64,000 bases of DNA from Oribacterium sp. oral taxon 078 str. F0262 (GTDB taxonomy: Bacteria; Bacillota; Clostridia; Lachnospirales; Lachnospiraceae), in NCBI RefSeq assembly GCF_000160135.1, contig NZ_GG729935.1, positions 476,829 to 540,828 on the forward strand, given 5' to 3'. A model generated the notes under the pieces. The model was not told the DNA's origin and made no database searches. It saw only the letters and a program-made list of their open reading frames with translations. A program made the position numbers and the translations under genes. Shown piece by piece: positions 1 to 6,515 of this stretch. Every line of letters begins with the position of its first letter. The stretch's first letter is position 1.

Positions 1-1
1 C

Positions 2-484
2 GACGAGAAAGGCCATGCTCGCCTGGAGAAGATTTCTTTCACCCCCTATCATGAAGGCTCCGTTCTGAAAGACGCCGTCGAGCGGTATCGGAAACGCACG
101 GGACACTATCCGGAAAGGATTCTGGCGGACCGAATCTATCGCACGAGGGCGAATCTTCAGTATAGCAAGGAACACGGCATCCGAATGTCCGGGCCGAAGC
201 TTGGGAGGCCGAAGCGAACAGACGCCCGAGCCACGAAAGAAGGATATCGGGACAATATTGACCGGATCGAGGTGGAGCGGTTTTTCAGCTTGGACAAGCG
301 CTGCAATGGCGCGGGGCTTATCATGACCAGGCTGGAAGAGACGACCCTCTCCTCCATCGCACTATCCGTGTTTGTCACGAATCTTTTTGCGATCCCCATC
401 CGTCCTTATTTTTTGCTTTATTTTGGGGAAAACGGAATCAACGCTGAAAGCTTCCACCTCCTCCTGTTTGAAGATGAGGAATGA
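2..484 (+). CDS. IS5-type DDE transposase, C-terminal part (cut by window edge)
   Basis: The reading frame is open from base 2 to the TGA at 482-484, giving about 160 residues without a start, so the 5' part lies outside the window. The stretch ILADRIYRTRANLQ followed by GIRMSGPKLGRPKR is the typical late-catalytic-domain signature of IS5/IS1182-like transposases that move insertion sequences by a DDE cut-and-paste mechanism. The hydrophobic C-terminus is also usual for the family. Whether the full element is intact cannot be seen. It sits at the edge of an AT-rich region full of gene remnants. Family assignment is from recognised motifs; subgroup is uncertain. Confidence 0.8.
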   Translation, partial: DEKGHARLEKISFTPYHEGSVLKDAVERYRKRTGHYPERILADRIYRTRANLQYSKEHGIRMSGPKLGRPKRTDARATKEGYRDNIDRIEVERFFSLDKRCNGAGLIMTRLEETTLSSIALSVFVTNLFAIPIRPYFLLYFGENGINAESFHLLLFEDEE

Positions 485-645
485 ATCGGGATTCGCGATT
501 GATGGAACGGGGCTGAGGGATGGCCTTTCTATGGCCCCCTTTACTTAGCAGACACTAACTAAATTTCAACTATAATTGCTAGCAAATCCCGGATTTCGGA
601 CCTGTTCCTATAGTCCGGAATTTTGAGAAAGTATTATTCTATTGT

Positions 646-829
646 CTATAAGTCCTCAAGTTTTGTGCCTACAGTGACGAGTTCTATTGCTATGACCACC
701 CGGACATACTTTTCGAGGCGTTTACCGCGCATCGACCAGTCAGTCTCTCCGAAGGTGAAATGCTCGTAAAAGTGCTTAAAATCAAGGATTTCTACGAGTT
801 CAACTTTTGTAGCAACACTATAGTTTCCA
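646..829 (-). pseudogene. Unrecognised reading-frame remnant overlapping the recombinase tail
   Basis: A minus-strand frame ending at TAG (646-648) reads continuously through protein-like sequence (EILDFKHFYEHF, TFGETDWSMRGKRLEKYV, VVIAIELV). It enters the 3' end of the neighbouring recombinase gene in a different frame and has no convincing start codon or ribosome binding site there. I do not recognise the family. It looks like the 3' piece of a gene joined to the recombinase by deletion. The rest of 485-645 shows nothing I can identify; it is presumably the non-coding end of the insertion sequence. Confidence 0.35.
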
Positions 830-1436
830 CATGCTCTTCATTGTCCAAACCATTTCCCACTGGTAATTTCATATCATGATCAATAATTGGCAACCGAAAG
901 GTAATGGACTTCAGCCACTGTCCATTGGGCTGACGATCCTCATAGATCTGCATCTCCTCGATCAGTGTTTCCATGGGCTTACGTTTTTCTTCTTCACCCA
1001 TCAAAGCATACAGTTTATCAAAATACATCAGAATCTTATAGATATTGTCCCCGCTTACTTTCTAGGACTCGATTGCCTGCCGTTTTGCCTTTGCATCAAT
1101 CAGGCTCTGTTCCTGCTCATCAATCTTATCATACATACGGTATAACCGATCGTCCAGGTCTGCCTCGCGGCGCTTATAATGCTTTTCGTCCGGGTACAGC
1201 ATCTCGATCTCTTCCAAGGTTTTACGTTTCACAGCATAGGACTGTTTTAGCTGTTTCTCCAGAGCTTTTATCTCCTGATCAATGGCCTCGGTATCCACCT
1301 TCATATTTATCTTTTCCTGCATCAGTGAGGCAAATCTCGGATTAGCTACCAGCTTCGTGATCACCTCAACAACCGCCGCATCAAGCGTCTCTTCACGGAT
1401 CTGCTTTTTATAATCACATTTGTGGCCCCTGGTCAT
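792..1436 (-). pseudogene. Large serine recombinase, C-terminal remnant with internal TAG
   Basis: The frame starts at MTRGHKCDYKKQIREETLDA, then a coiled-coil rich in E, K and Q, then DKLYALMGEEEKRK and the conserved tail YEDRQPNGQWLKSITF. These are the zinc-ribbon edge, coiled coil and C-terminal segment of large serine recombinases carried by Clostridia mobile elements, which integrate or excise circular DNA. The N-terminal resolvase domain is missing. A TAG at 1062-1064 interrupts the same frame (AKRQAIES, stop, KVSGDNIYKIL), where relatives have a sense codon, commonly Glu. The gene is therefore both truncated and carrying a nonsense mutation, and should be inactive. Confidence 0.75.
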
Positions 1437-1466
1437 CGATCTGTGCTTTGGTGCTGGGAACCAATC

Positions 1467-1557
1467 CTACTGGACAATTTTCTCTTCTTAGTATAATTGT
1501 CCAGTAGTATTGGACGGAATCAGCTTCATGCGCTAAAATGTCCAGTAGGTCCAGTAG
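1467..1557. repeat. Inverted and direct copies of GTCCAGTAG
   Basis: CTACTGGACAATT (1467-1479) and AATTGTCCAGTAG (1495-1507) form a perfect 13 bp inverted repeat with a 15 bp spacer. Two more head-to-tail copies of GTCCAGTAG follow at 1540-1548 and 1549-1557, ending exactly where the DUF4143 reading frame opens. The arrangement lies between the recombinase remnant and the ATPase remnant and may mark a recombination junction or an old operator. Confidence 0.6.
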
Positions 1558-1974
1558 GATCGAGGACAGCGGTATTCTGCCAAGTCCAAACGCGAACTGG
1601 AATACTATCTCAAAGTGTATGATGAAGATGTGGCCTTAAACTCCATCCGCATCATGAATAATCGTTACGATCTCACCCACAACTTCGAGAATGTCGTTTA
1701 TAACGAACTCCTCTATATGGGCTATCATCTCCAGGTATATCACTGTGGTTCTCAGGAAATTGATTTCGTGGCGAATAAGGGTAATAAGCAATACTATATT
1801 CAGGTTGCCTATTCTGTGGCTGAAGAGAAAGCCTACGAAAGGGAATTTGGGGCTTTTGCAAAACTGGACAATTCTTGTCAGAAAATCGTGATCACAAATG
1901 ATGATATTGATTTCATCACCAGTACTGTACGTCATATTCGCTTTCGGGATTTCGTGCAGATGGATGAAATATGA
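1558..1974 (+). pseudogene. DUF4143 ATP-binding protein, C-terminal remnant
   Basis: The frame is open from just after a TAG at 1555-1557 to the TGA at 1972-1974, about 138 residues. The segments HNFENVVYNELLYMGYHLQV, GSQEIDFVANK and YIQVAYSVAEEKAYEREFG match the C-terminal DUF4143 nuclease-like domain of the AAA/DUF4143 proteins common in Firmicutes and archaea. The N-terminal P-loop ATPase domain is missing, so this is a fragment. A GTG at 1615 could serve as a start, but nothing supports expression. Homology is recognised from the E-x-ID and QVAYS pattern. Confidence 0.65.
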
Positions 1975-2393
1975 TATGAGGCCATGATCGCCGGTGATCT
2001 TCTCCACGACAGGGAAGATACTGCCGCACATTTTCACTTGAGCAATAGCCGCGCAAAAGGTATCAAAAAAACCGCTTTCCACAGTGTCCGCAAGGAGCTT
2101 CATTGGTAAAAATCTCATTGTTTGATTTTTGTATACCTCTATCCTCAAGCAGCACGGAATCGGCGACGTGATCGTTGTCACTTCGCCGATTCCTTTCGTG
2201 CCGTTCAAACGTCTACTTCCACTAGGAAGCGACCTTTTCCCGTAACAATGCAAAACAGCAGCCTGTACATCTAAGGGGCACACGCTGCTGTTTTGCTGCC
2301 GACTTTCGGATAAAGGTATAACACATTAGACTTTCGGTGAAAGTCGTGTGTCAAAAGGAACGCTGTCCCCTTTGAAATCCTCTTCCACGAAAC
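1975..2393. other. Gene-free stretch with two inverted repeats
   Basis: A 41-codon plus-strand frame (1984-2109) reads like protein (HFHLSNSRAKGIKKTAF) but I cannot place it; it is probably another remnant. An imperfect hairpin spans about 2157-2192 (GAATCGGCGA and TCGCCGATTC arms). A perfect 12 bp inverted repeat, GCAAAACAGCAG (2250-2261) with CTGCTGTTTTGC (2285-2296), follows; it may be a terminator for the tfoX-like gene transcribed towards it. No other gene is supported. Confidence 0.5.
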
Positions 2394-2720
2394 CTATGGT
2401 TTCTTTGGATTCTTCCTTTTCTTCTCCGGCAGTTCTTCCCACATGCTCTCTACCAGCTCACACAGGAATTCCCGGTTATCAACATCATCCACCAGGATCA
2501 TCTCTTTCGCCCCATCATAAGGAAACTCCATTGATGCGTCCGGCATCAGCTTCACCGCCACCGGAACAGGCTTAACCAGAAGCCTGTCATCATAAATGCC
2601 GCCGAACACTCTGTCGCGATAATAAAGGATATATTCACCCATCATCGCCCGAAAGCTAACTTCATCAAGTTCTGACAGCTGCTCTAAGACGAAATCCAGA
2701 TACTCTTTCGTTGATGCCAT
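2394..2720 (-). CDS. TfoX/Sxy N-terminal domain protein
   Basis: A 108-residue protein made of a single TfoX-N domain: SFRAMMGEYILYYRDRVFGG near residues 22-41, followed by DDRLLVKPV and PYDGAKEMILVDD. Stand-alone TfoX-N proteins are widespread in Firmicutes; unlike the gamma-proteobacterial competence regulator they lack the C-terminal domain and their role is not established. The lysine- and proline-rich C-terminus (EKKRKNPKKP) is usual. It is the last gene of the minus-strand cassette and starts 12 bases after the YoaP-like gene ends, so it is very likely co-transcribed. The ribosome binding site AGGAGG precedes the ATG. Confidence 0.85.
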   Translation of the reverse strand: MASTKEYLDFVLEQLSELDEVSFRAMMGEYILYYRDRVFGGIYDDRLLVKPVPVAVKLMPDASMEFPYDGAKEMILVDDVDNREFLCELVESMWEELPEKKRKNPKKP

Positions 2721-2732
2721 ACCGTTTTCCTC

Positions 2733-3479
2733 CTATCCGTTGACAAGTTTCAGGAACTTCTTATCACTCATCTGCTCATTCGTAACATATTCCCCATCAT
2801 GAAACAAAGCATAATTCGTAATCGGAGTCGGAGCATTTTGCGCCTCATCTCTGTTTTCTATATGAATCACCCGGAATAGGATACCATTCTCTTCAGCTGC
2901 CTGCTCCAAGATCGGAACATACTTTGCATTGAATGGACACTGGCTCGTGTAATATAGAACATATCCGCCTTCATCAATTTGCGGATGCTTTGCACACTCT
3001 CTGAATGACGGAATATCGGCACCATCCTCAAACGGCAGATACCAAAGCTGAATACCATTATCAGCTTCATCACCCACGATAAAACCCTTGTACTTAAGGA
3101 ACTTCGGATCAGCCAAAAACGGCTTTTTCTTTGTAGCACATAGAATGCAAAGTCCCTTCTTCCCCTTTTCTTTACTATCCTCAATGCAGGCATTTAACAA
3201 ATCTGTAGCGTATCCATGCCCCTTGAAAGAACCGGACACCCACAGACAGTCAATATACATATACCCATCCGCCTCTATCGGAATCCAAGCGTTTTCCGCC
3301 GGTATATATTCGATAAAGCACTTGCCGCGCTCCACACTCTTCAGAAAAACAAGTCCTTCATCAAACCGGTCAGCCAGCCAAGCCTTCTTTGAAGATACCT
3401 GCACATCCTTGTTGTTGGAAATCGCACAGCAAATGTGTTCCTTTTCCAAATTGTCCTTTGTTACCCTGATATACTCCAT
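2733..3479 (-). CDS. YoaP-like GNAT N-acetyltransferase with thioredoxin-like C-terminal domain
   Basis: A 248-residue protein. Residues 1 to about 145 are a GNAT acetyltransferase domain (YIDCLWVSGSFKGHGYATDL contains the acetyl-CoA-binding loop). The rest is a YoaP-type domain with YYTSQCPFNAKYV, a thioredoxin-like segment with one cysteine. The substrate is unknown; the family is often found beside VOC and radical SAM genes, as here. I start at the ATG at 3479 (MEYIRVTKDN), which has GAGAGG upstream and matches the family start; an in-frame TTG at 3509 would overlap the preceding gene. Operonic with its neighbours on both sides. Confidence 0.85.
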   Translation of the reverse strand: MEYIRVTKDNLEKEHICCAISNNKDVQVSSKKAWLADRFDEGLVFLKSVERGKCFIEYIPAENAWIPIEADGYMYIDCLWVSGSFKGHGYATDLLNACIEDSKEKGKKGLCILCATKKKPFLADPKFLKYKGFIVGDEADNGIQLWYLPFEDGADIPSFRECAKHPQIDEGGYVLYYTSQCPFNAKYVPILEQAAEENGILFRVIHIENRDEAQNAPTPITNYALFHDGEYVTNEQMSDKKFLKLVNG

Positions 3480-3498
3480 ATAATCAGCCTCTCTCGCT

Positions 3499-4377
3499 TT
3501 ATAGATCAAATATACTCATCTGCGGATACTTGTCAGGCAGTTCCTGCATAAATCTGAAACATTCATCCGGAGTTGACAGAATTCCATTATCCTTACAGAT
3601 TCTCTGAAATATCCCTGTCAATTTTTTTTGCATTCGGGCTTGGCAGTTCATACGCATTCCCGTACCGTTTAATGTAGCATTCTTTCATTCCTGGAAAATA
3701 CTTGTCAAGCGCTGCATAATAGTATTCCCTGTCTCCTTCCCGAAGTGTCAGCCCCATGCCGAAATCAATACTGCCCTTTACCCCGACTCTTACACACTCA
3801 TTCAGAATTACTGTGATGTTATTCTCAGTATCATTGATAAAAGGCAGAATCGGCGTAAGCTAGACAATCGTTGGAATACCATTCTTACGCATTTCTTCAG
3901 CACTTCAATCCGTCGCTTTGTATTGCAGACATTCGGCTCCAATATTCGACACAGGCCATCATCGGAGGTTGTAAGCGTCATCTGCACCACGCATTTTGCA
4001 GACCTGTTAATCTCTGATAGCAAGTTGATATCCCGAAGTATACGGTCAAATTTTGTCTGAATTGCAACCCCAAAACCATTTTCCAGAATAATTTCCAGGC
4101 ATCGCCTTGTCAGCCTTAAGTTCTCTTCACAGTGCATATACGGATCTGACATCGCGCCTGTTCCAATCATGCCCTTTTCCCTTTTCGACTTCAGCACCCT
4201 TTCCAGGAGCTCTGGTGCGTTCTGCTTCACCTCAATGTCTTCAAAAGGATGCATGAACTGATAACACCTGCTCCTACTGTCACAGTAAATACAACCGTGA
4301 GTACATCCGCGGTAAATATTCATTCCATAGTATCCGCCGCTGCCGGTCAAAATCCCTTTTGCATCAACGAAATGCAT
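3499..4377 (-). pseudogene. Radical SAM protein (SPL/Rv2578c type), broken by indels and a TAG
   Basis: The first part is clear: MNIYRGCTHGCIYCDSRSRC holds the CxxxCxxC iron-sulfur motif of radical SAM enzymes, followed by a TIM-barrel-like stretch to RRIEVLKK. The frame then breaks near 3892-3897, where one A seems lost. The continuation (MRKNGIPTIV, stop, LTPILPFINDTENN) contains TAG at 3860-3862 in place of the usual Trp. A second shift lies in a run of eight A at about 3632-3639 (seven expected), after which FQRICKDNGILSTPDEC to SIFDL ends at TAA 3499-3501. Three lesions make function very unlikely. All neighbours in this operon are intact. Confidence 0.8.
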
Positions 4378-4381
4378 TTTA

Positions 4382-5020
4382 TCAGCTCCTCTTTACCTTA
4401 ATCGGATGCCTTATCACGGTCTTCAGCTTCTCGGGAGCAACCTTCCTTGCATCACTCAGATAAATTTCATGATGCAGCCGCTTGTCTGTGATATCCAGCT
4501 CATAACCTTGCTGTTCCATGAACTCATGCATCATGGCAACCGTAGCAGGCTCATCATCATAAGAACCAAAATGCATACACTGAACGCATAACCCTTCTTC
4601 TACCGTTAGGAACTCAACCTTAATGAAATCCTGCTTTTTCTTTTTCGTCGCTTCTTTCACAGCCCACCGAAAATCATCTTCTGTCACAAAGTCAGGAAGG
4701 CGGATCACAGAAATCCAATGGAAATCTTCCTTGTGTGCATAGTCAATTCCATCCACGCCATCCTGCCACCAGAATCCTTCCAGAGGTGGAACAACATAAT
4801 CGAAGTATCCTTCAATCCGATGGTCGCCCTTCTTGCTCATCTTAATTGTAAAGGCAATTCCATATAACAATCCAATAGCCTGCTTATATTCACCATCCTC
4901 CTGATTCGGATCTCCGGTTCCGCGCACAGCGATATAATTTATACTTGATACAGTCACGATGCTAGGCTTATTCTTCGGCATGTAAAGTTCTTTATATTCC
5001 TTCTTGAAATCAAACGCCAC
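4382..5020 (-). CDS. GyrI-like small-molecule-binding domain protein
   Basis: A 212-residue protein of the GyrI-like/SOUL-type superfamily: SINYIAVRGTGDPN near residues 26-39, LYGIAFTIKM, EGFWWQDGV, then VEFLTVEEGLCVQCMHFGSY and HEIYLSDARKVAPEKLKTV. Stand-alone GyrI-like proteins bind drug-like or stress-related small molecules, and some hydrolyse them; the ligand here is unknown. It is translated just upstream of the broken radical SAM gene (4 bases apart) and follows the VOC gene by 6 bases, so all belong to one transcript. Confidence 0.85.
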   Translation of the reverse strand: MAFDFKKEYKELYMPKNKPSIVTVSSINYIAVRGTGDPNQEDGEYKQAIGLLYGIAFTIKMSKKGDHRIEGYFDYVVPPLEGFWWQDGVDGIDYAHKEDFHWISVIRLPDFVTEDDFRWAVKEATKKKKQDFIKVEFLTVEEGLCVQCMHFGSYDDEPATVAMMHEFMEQQGYELDITDKRLHHEIYLSDARKVAPEKLKTVIRHPIKVKRS

Positions 5021-5026
5021 CTTGTT

Positions 5027-5443
5027 CTACCTCCCTGCATCCTTCTCTTCAAAAAGCTTATTCCAGGAACCGATCTCGATAAGATTCCCTTCCGGATCAG
5101 CAATATAGCAGGTTCTCTGTCCCCATGGTTCCAATTCAGGTTCTAATACCGGTGTTGCCCCGTTCTCTACCGCATTTTTGAACGCAACATCCACTTCTTC
5201 AAAGGTATCTACATACAGAGCGATCTCGGAATGACCATTCAGCCCCTTGATATACTCATATCTTCGATTTGTCATTTTCTCAAAGTCCTTGCGTCCATAC
5301 AGAAGGAACAAAGTCCCATCCTTCACAAGATACACATTGGAAGTATCCTCTGCTTCCTTGAATTCAAATCCAAGCACATCCCTATAGAAGCGAATCATCT
5401 TCGCCATATCCTCAACTAATAGTCCAAAACCGTCTAATCTCAT
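5027..5443 (-). CDS. VOC family (glyoxalase/bleomycin-resistance-like) protein
   Basis: A 138-residue vicinal-oxygen-chelate protein with the paired beta-alpha-beta-beta-beta pattern: DMAKMIRFYRDVLGFEFKEA near the start and PWGQRTCYIADPEGNLIEIG at the end. Such proteins bind a metal ion between two modules and act as dioxygenases, isomerases, lyases or sequestering proteins; the reaction cannot be read from sequence. The ATG overlaps the end of the upstream regulator gene by 4 bases (translational coupling), so it is probably the first target of that regulator. Confidence 0.88.
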   Translation of the reverse strand: MRLDGFGLLVEDMAKMIRFYRDVLGFEFKEAEDTSNVYLVKDGTLFLLYGRKDFEKMTNRRYEYIKGLNGHSEIALYVDTFEEVDVAFKNAVENGATPVLEPELEPWGQRTCYIADPEGNLIEIGSWNKLFEEKDAGR

Positions 5444-6360
5444 AACGCCACGTCCTCCTTGTAGATTTTTGTCATTTTCTGCACCATACTTGCTATCTTT
5501 TCTCTTGCCTCCACCGGTTCAAGCAACTCAGCTTTATCTCCGAAAGTCATAATCCACGTAACCAAATTCTCGATGTCTGAATAATCCGCTATAAAGAGAA
5601 GCCTGCCATCATTGTTCTGTGTAAAGCTTGAAGGGCCAAACTCTTCTACCAGCCTCCATTTCTGATCTGCTTCAAACAATGCTTTAGCCTTTATCTCTCC
5701 CGGAAAGATTTTCTCGTTGGAAAGATCCGGTACCGATGCCTCTCTGCATTCAAACACCTTGTCTGTTCCGCGGACGTTATCCATGCGGTTCAGCTTGAAT
5801 AGCCTGAAATCCTTCCTTTTCAGGCACCAGCCCCACAGATACCAACTCGACCATCGGAACACCAGATAATATGGTTCAAGCGTCCGCTCACTTTCACCTG
5901 AGGGGGCATAATACCGGAACTTGATCAAATGCCTGTCTCCGATCGCATCCTGTATGGCCTCTATCTTAGGAGCAAGCGAATCTCTGTACCACGATGACAG
6001 ATCTATCAGAAGGGAATCCCTGCCGACGATAAACGCAGAGGATCTCGCCTGAATCTTTTCCATCAGCTGTCTGTAATAACTGCTTCCGCTTACGCTATCC
6101 AGACTACGTAGCCCGGCAAGAATCATCTGCATATCCTTTGATGTCAGGATTGTTCTGTCCATCCGGTATCCGTCCATAATGCTGATGCCACCACCGGTTC
6201 CTTGTGCTGTACGGATAGGAATGCCAGCCTTGCAAAGATCTTCGATATCACGATTTATTGTTCTCTTTGAAACCTCAAACCGTTCTGCCAGCTCCGGTGC
6301 CGTAGTTTTCTCTTCCTGTAACAGCACCGACAGTATTCCGATCAACCTGTCTATCTTCAT
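5440..6360 (-). CDS. YafY-type HTH-WYL transcriptional regulator
   Basis: A 306-residue regulator. Residues 1-60 form a DeoR-like winged helix (IGILSVLLQEEKTTAPELAE, FEVSKRTINRDIEDLCKAGI); the middle is a WYL domain (LIKFRYYAPSGESERTLEPY, WSSWYLWGWCLKRKDFRLFK) and a WCX-type C-terminus follows. WYL domains sense nucleic-acid or small ligands. It is the first gene of the VOC-GyrI-radicalSAM-YoaP-TfoX operon and probably controls it. I use the ATG at 6360 because GGAG sits about 10 bases upstream; a GTG at 6369 is less likely. A promoter with a large dyad lies just upstream. Confidence 0.88.
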   Translation of the reverse strand: MKIDRLIGILSVLLQEEKTTAPELAERFEVSKRTINRDIEDLCKAGIPIRTAQGTGGGISIMDGYRMDRTILTSKDMQMILAGLRSLDSVSGSSYYRQLMEKIQARSSAFIVGRDSLLIDLSSWYRDSLAPKIEAIQDAIGDRHLIKFRYYAPSGESERTLEPYYLVFRWSSWYLWGWCLKRKDFRLFKLNRMDNVRGTDKVFECREASVPDLSNEKIFPGEIKAKALFEADQKWRLVEEFGPSSFTQNNDGRLLFIADYSDIENLVTWIMTFGDKAELLEPVEAREKIASMVQKMTKIYKEDVAL

Positions 6361-6375
6361 TCTGCCCACGCTCCG

Positions 6376-6447
6376 TATATATCATATCGCGCCAAACATG
6401 ACAACTGTATGTCATGTTAATTGTAATGCTTTCAAATAAATTCGCAA
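6376..6447 (-). promoter_or_regulatory. Promoter and dyad operator of the WYL cassette
   Basis: On the minus strand TTGCGA (6442-6447) and TACAAT (6420-6425) are 16 bases apart. A 9 bp inverted repeat, AACATGACA and TGTCATGTT with a 6 bp spacer (6395-6418), follows directly and would cover the start site. A second possible promoter uses TTGTCA inside the dyad (6399-6404) and TATATA (6376-6381), 17 bases apart, but would leave almost no leader. The dyad is a good candidate for autoregulation by the WYL protein. Confidence 0.5.
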
Positions 6448-6515
6448 CGAAAAAACAGCTGACAGAAACGAGAAATTCCATCAGCTGCAAAATTATCACT
6501 GTTTAAGTAATCGTC

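Noticed and set aside
1636-2283. 215-codon minus-strand frame
   Set aside because: Opposite the recognised DUF4143 fragment and running through two hairpins; no homology I can see.
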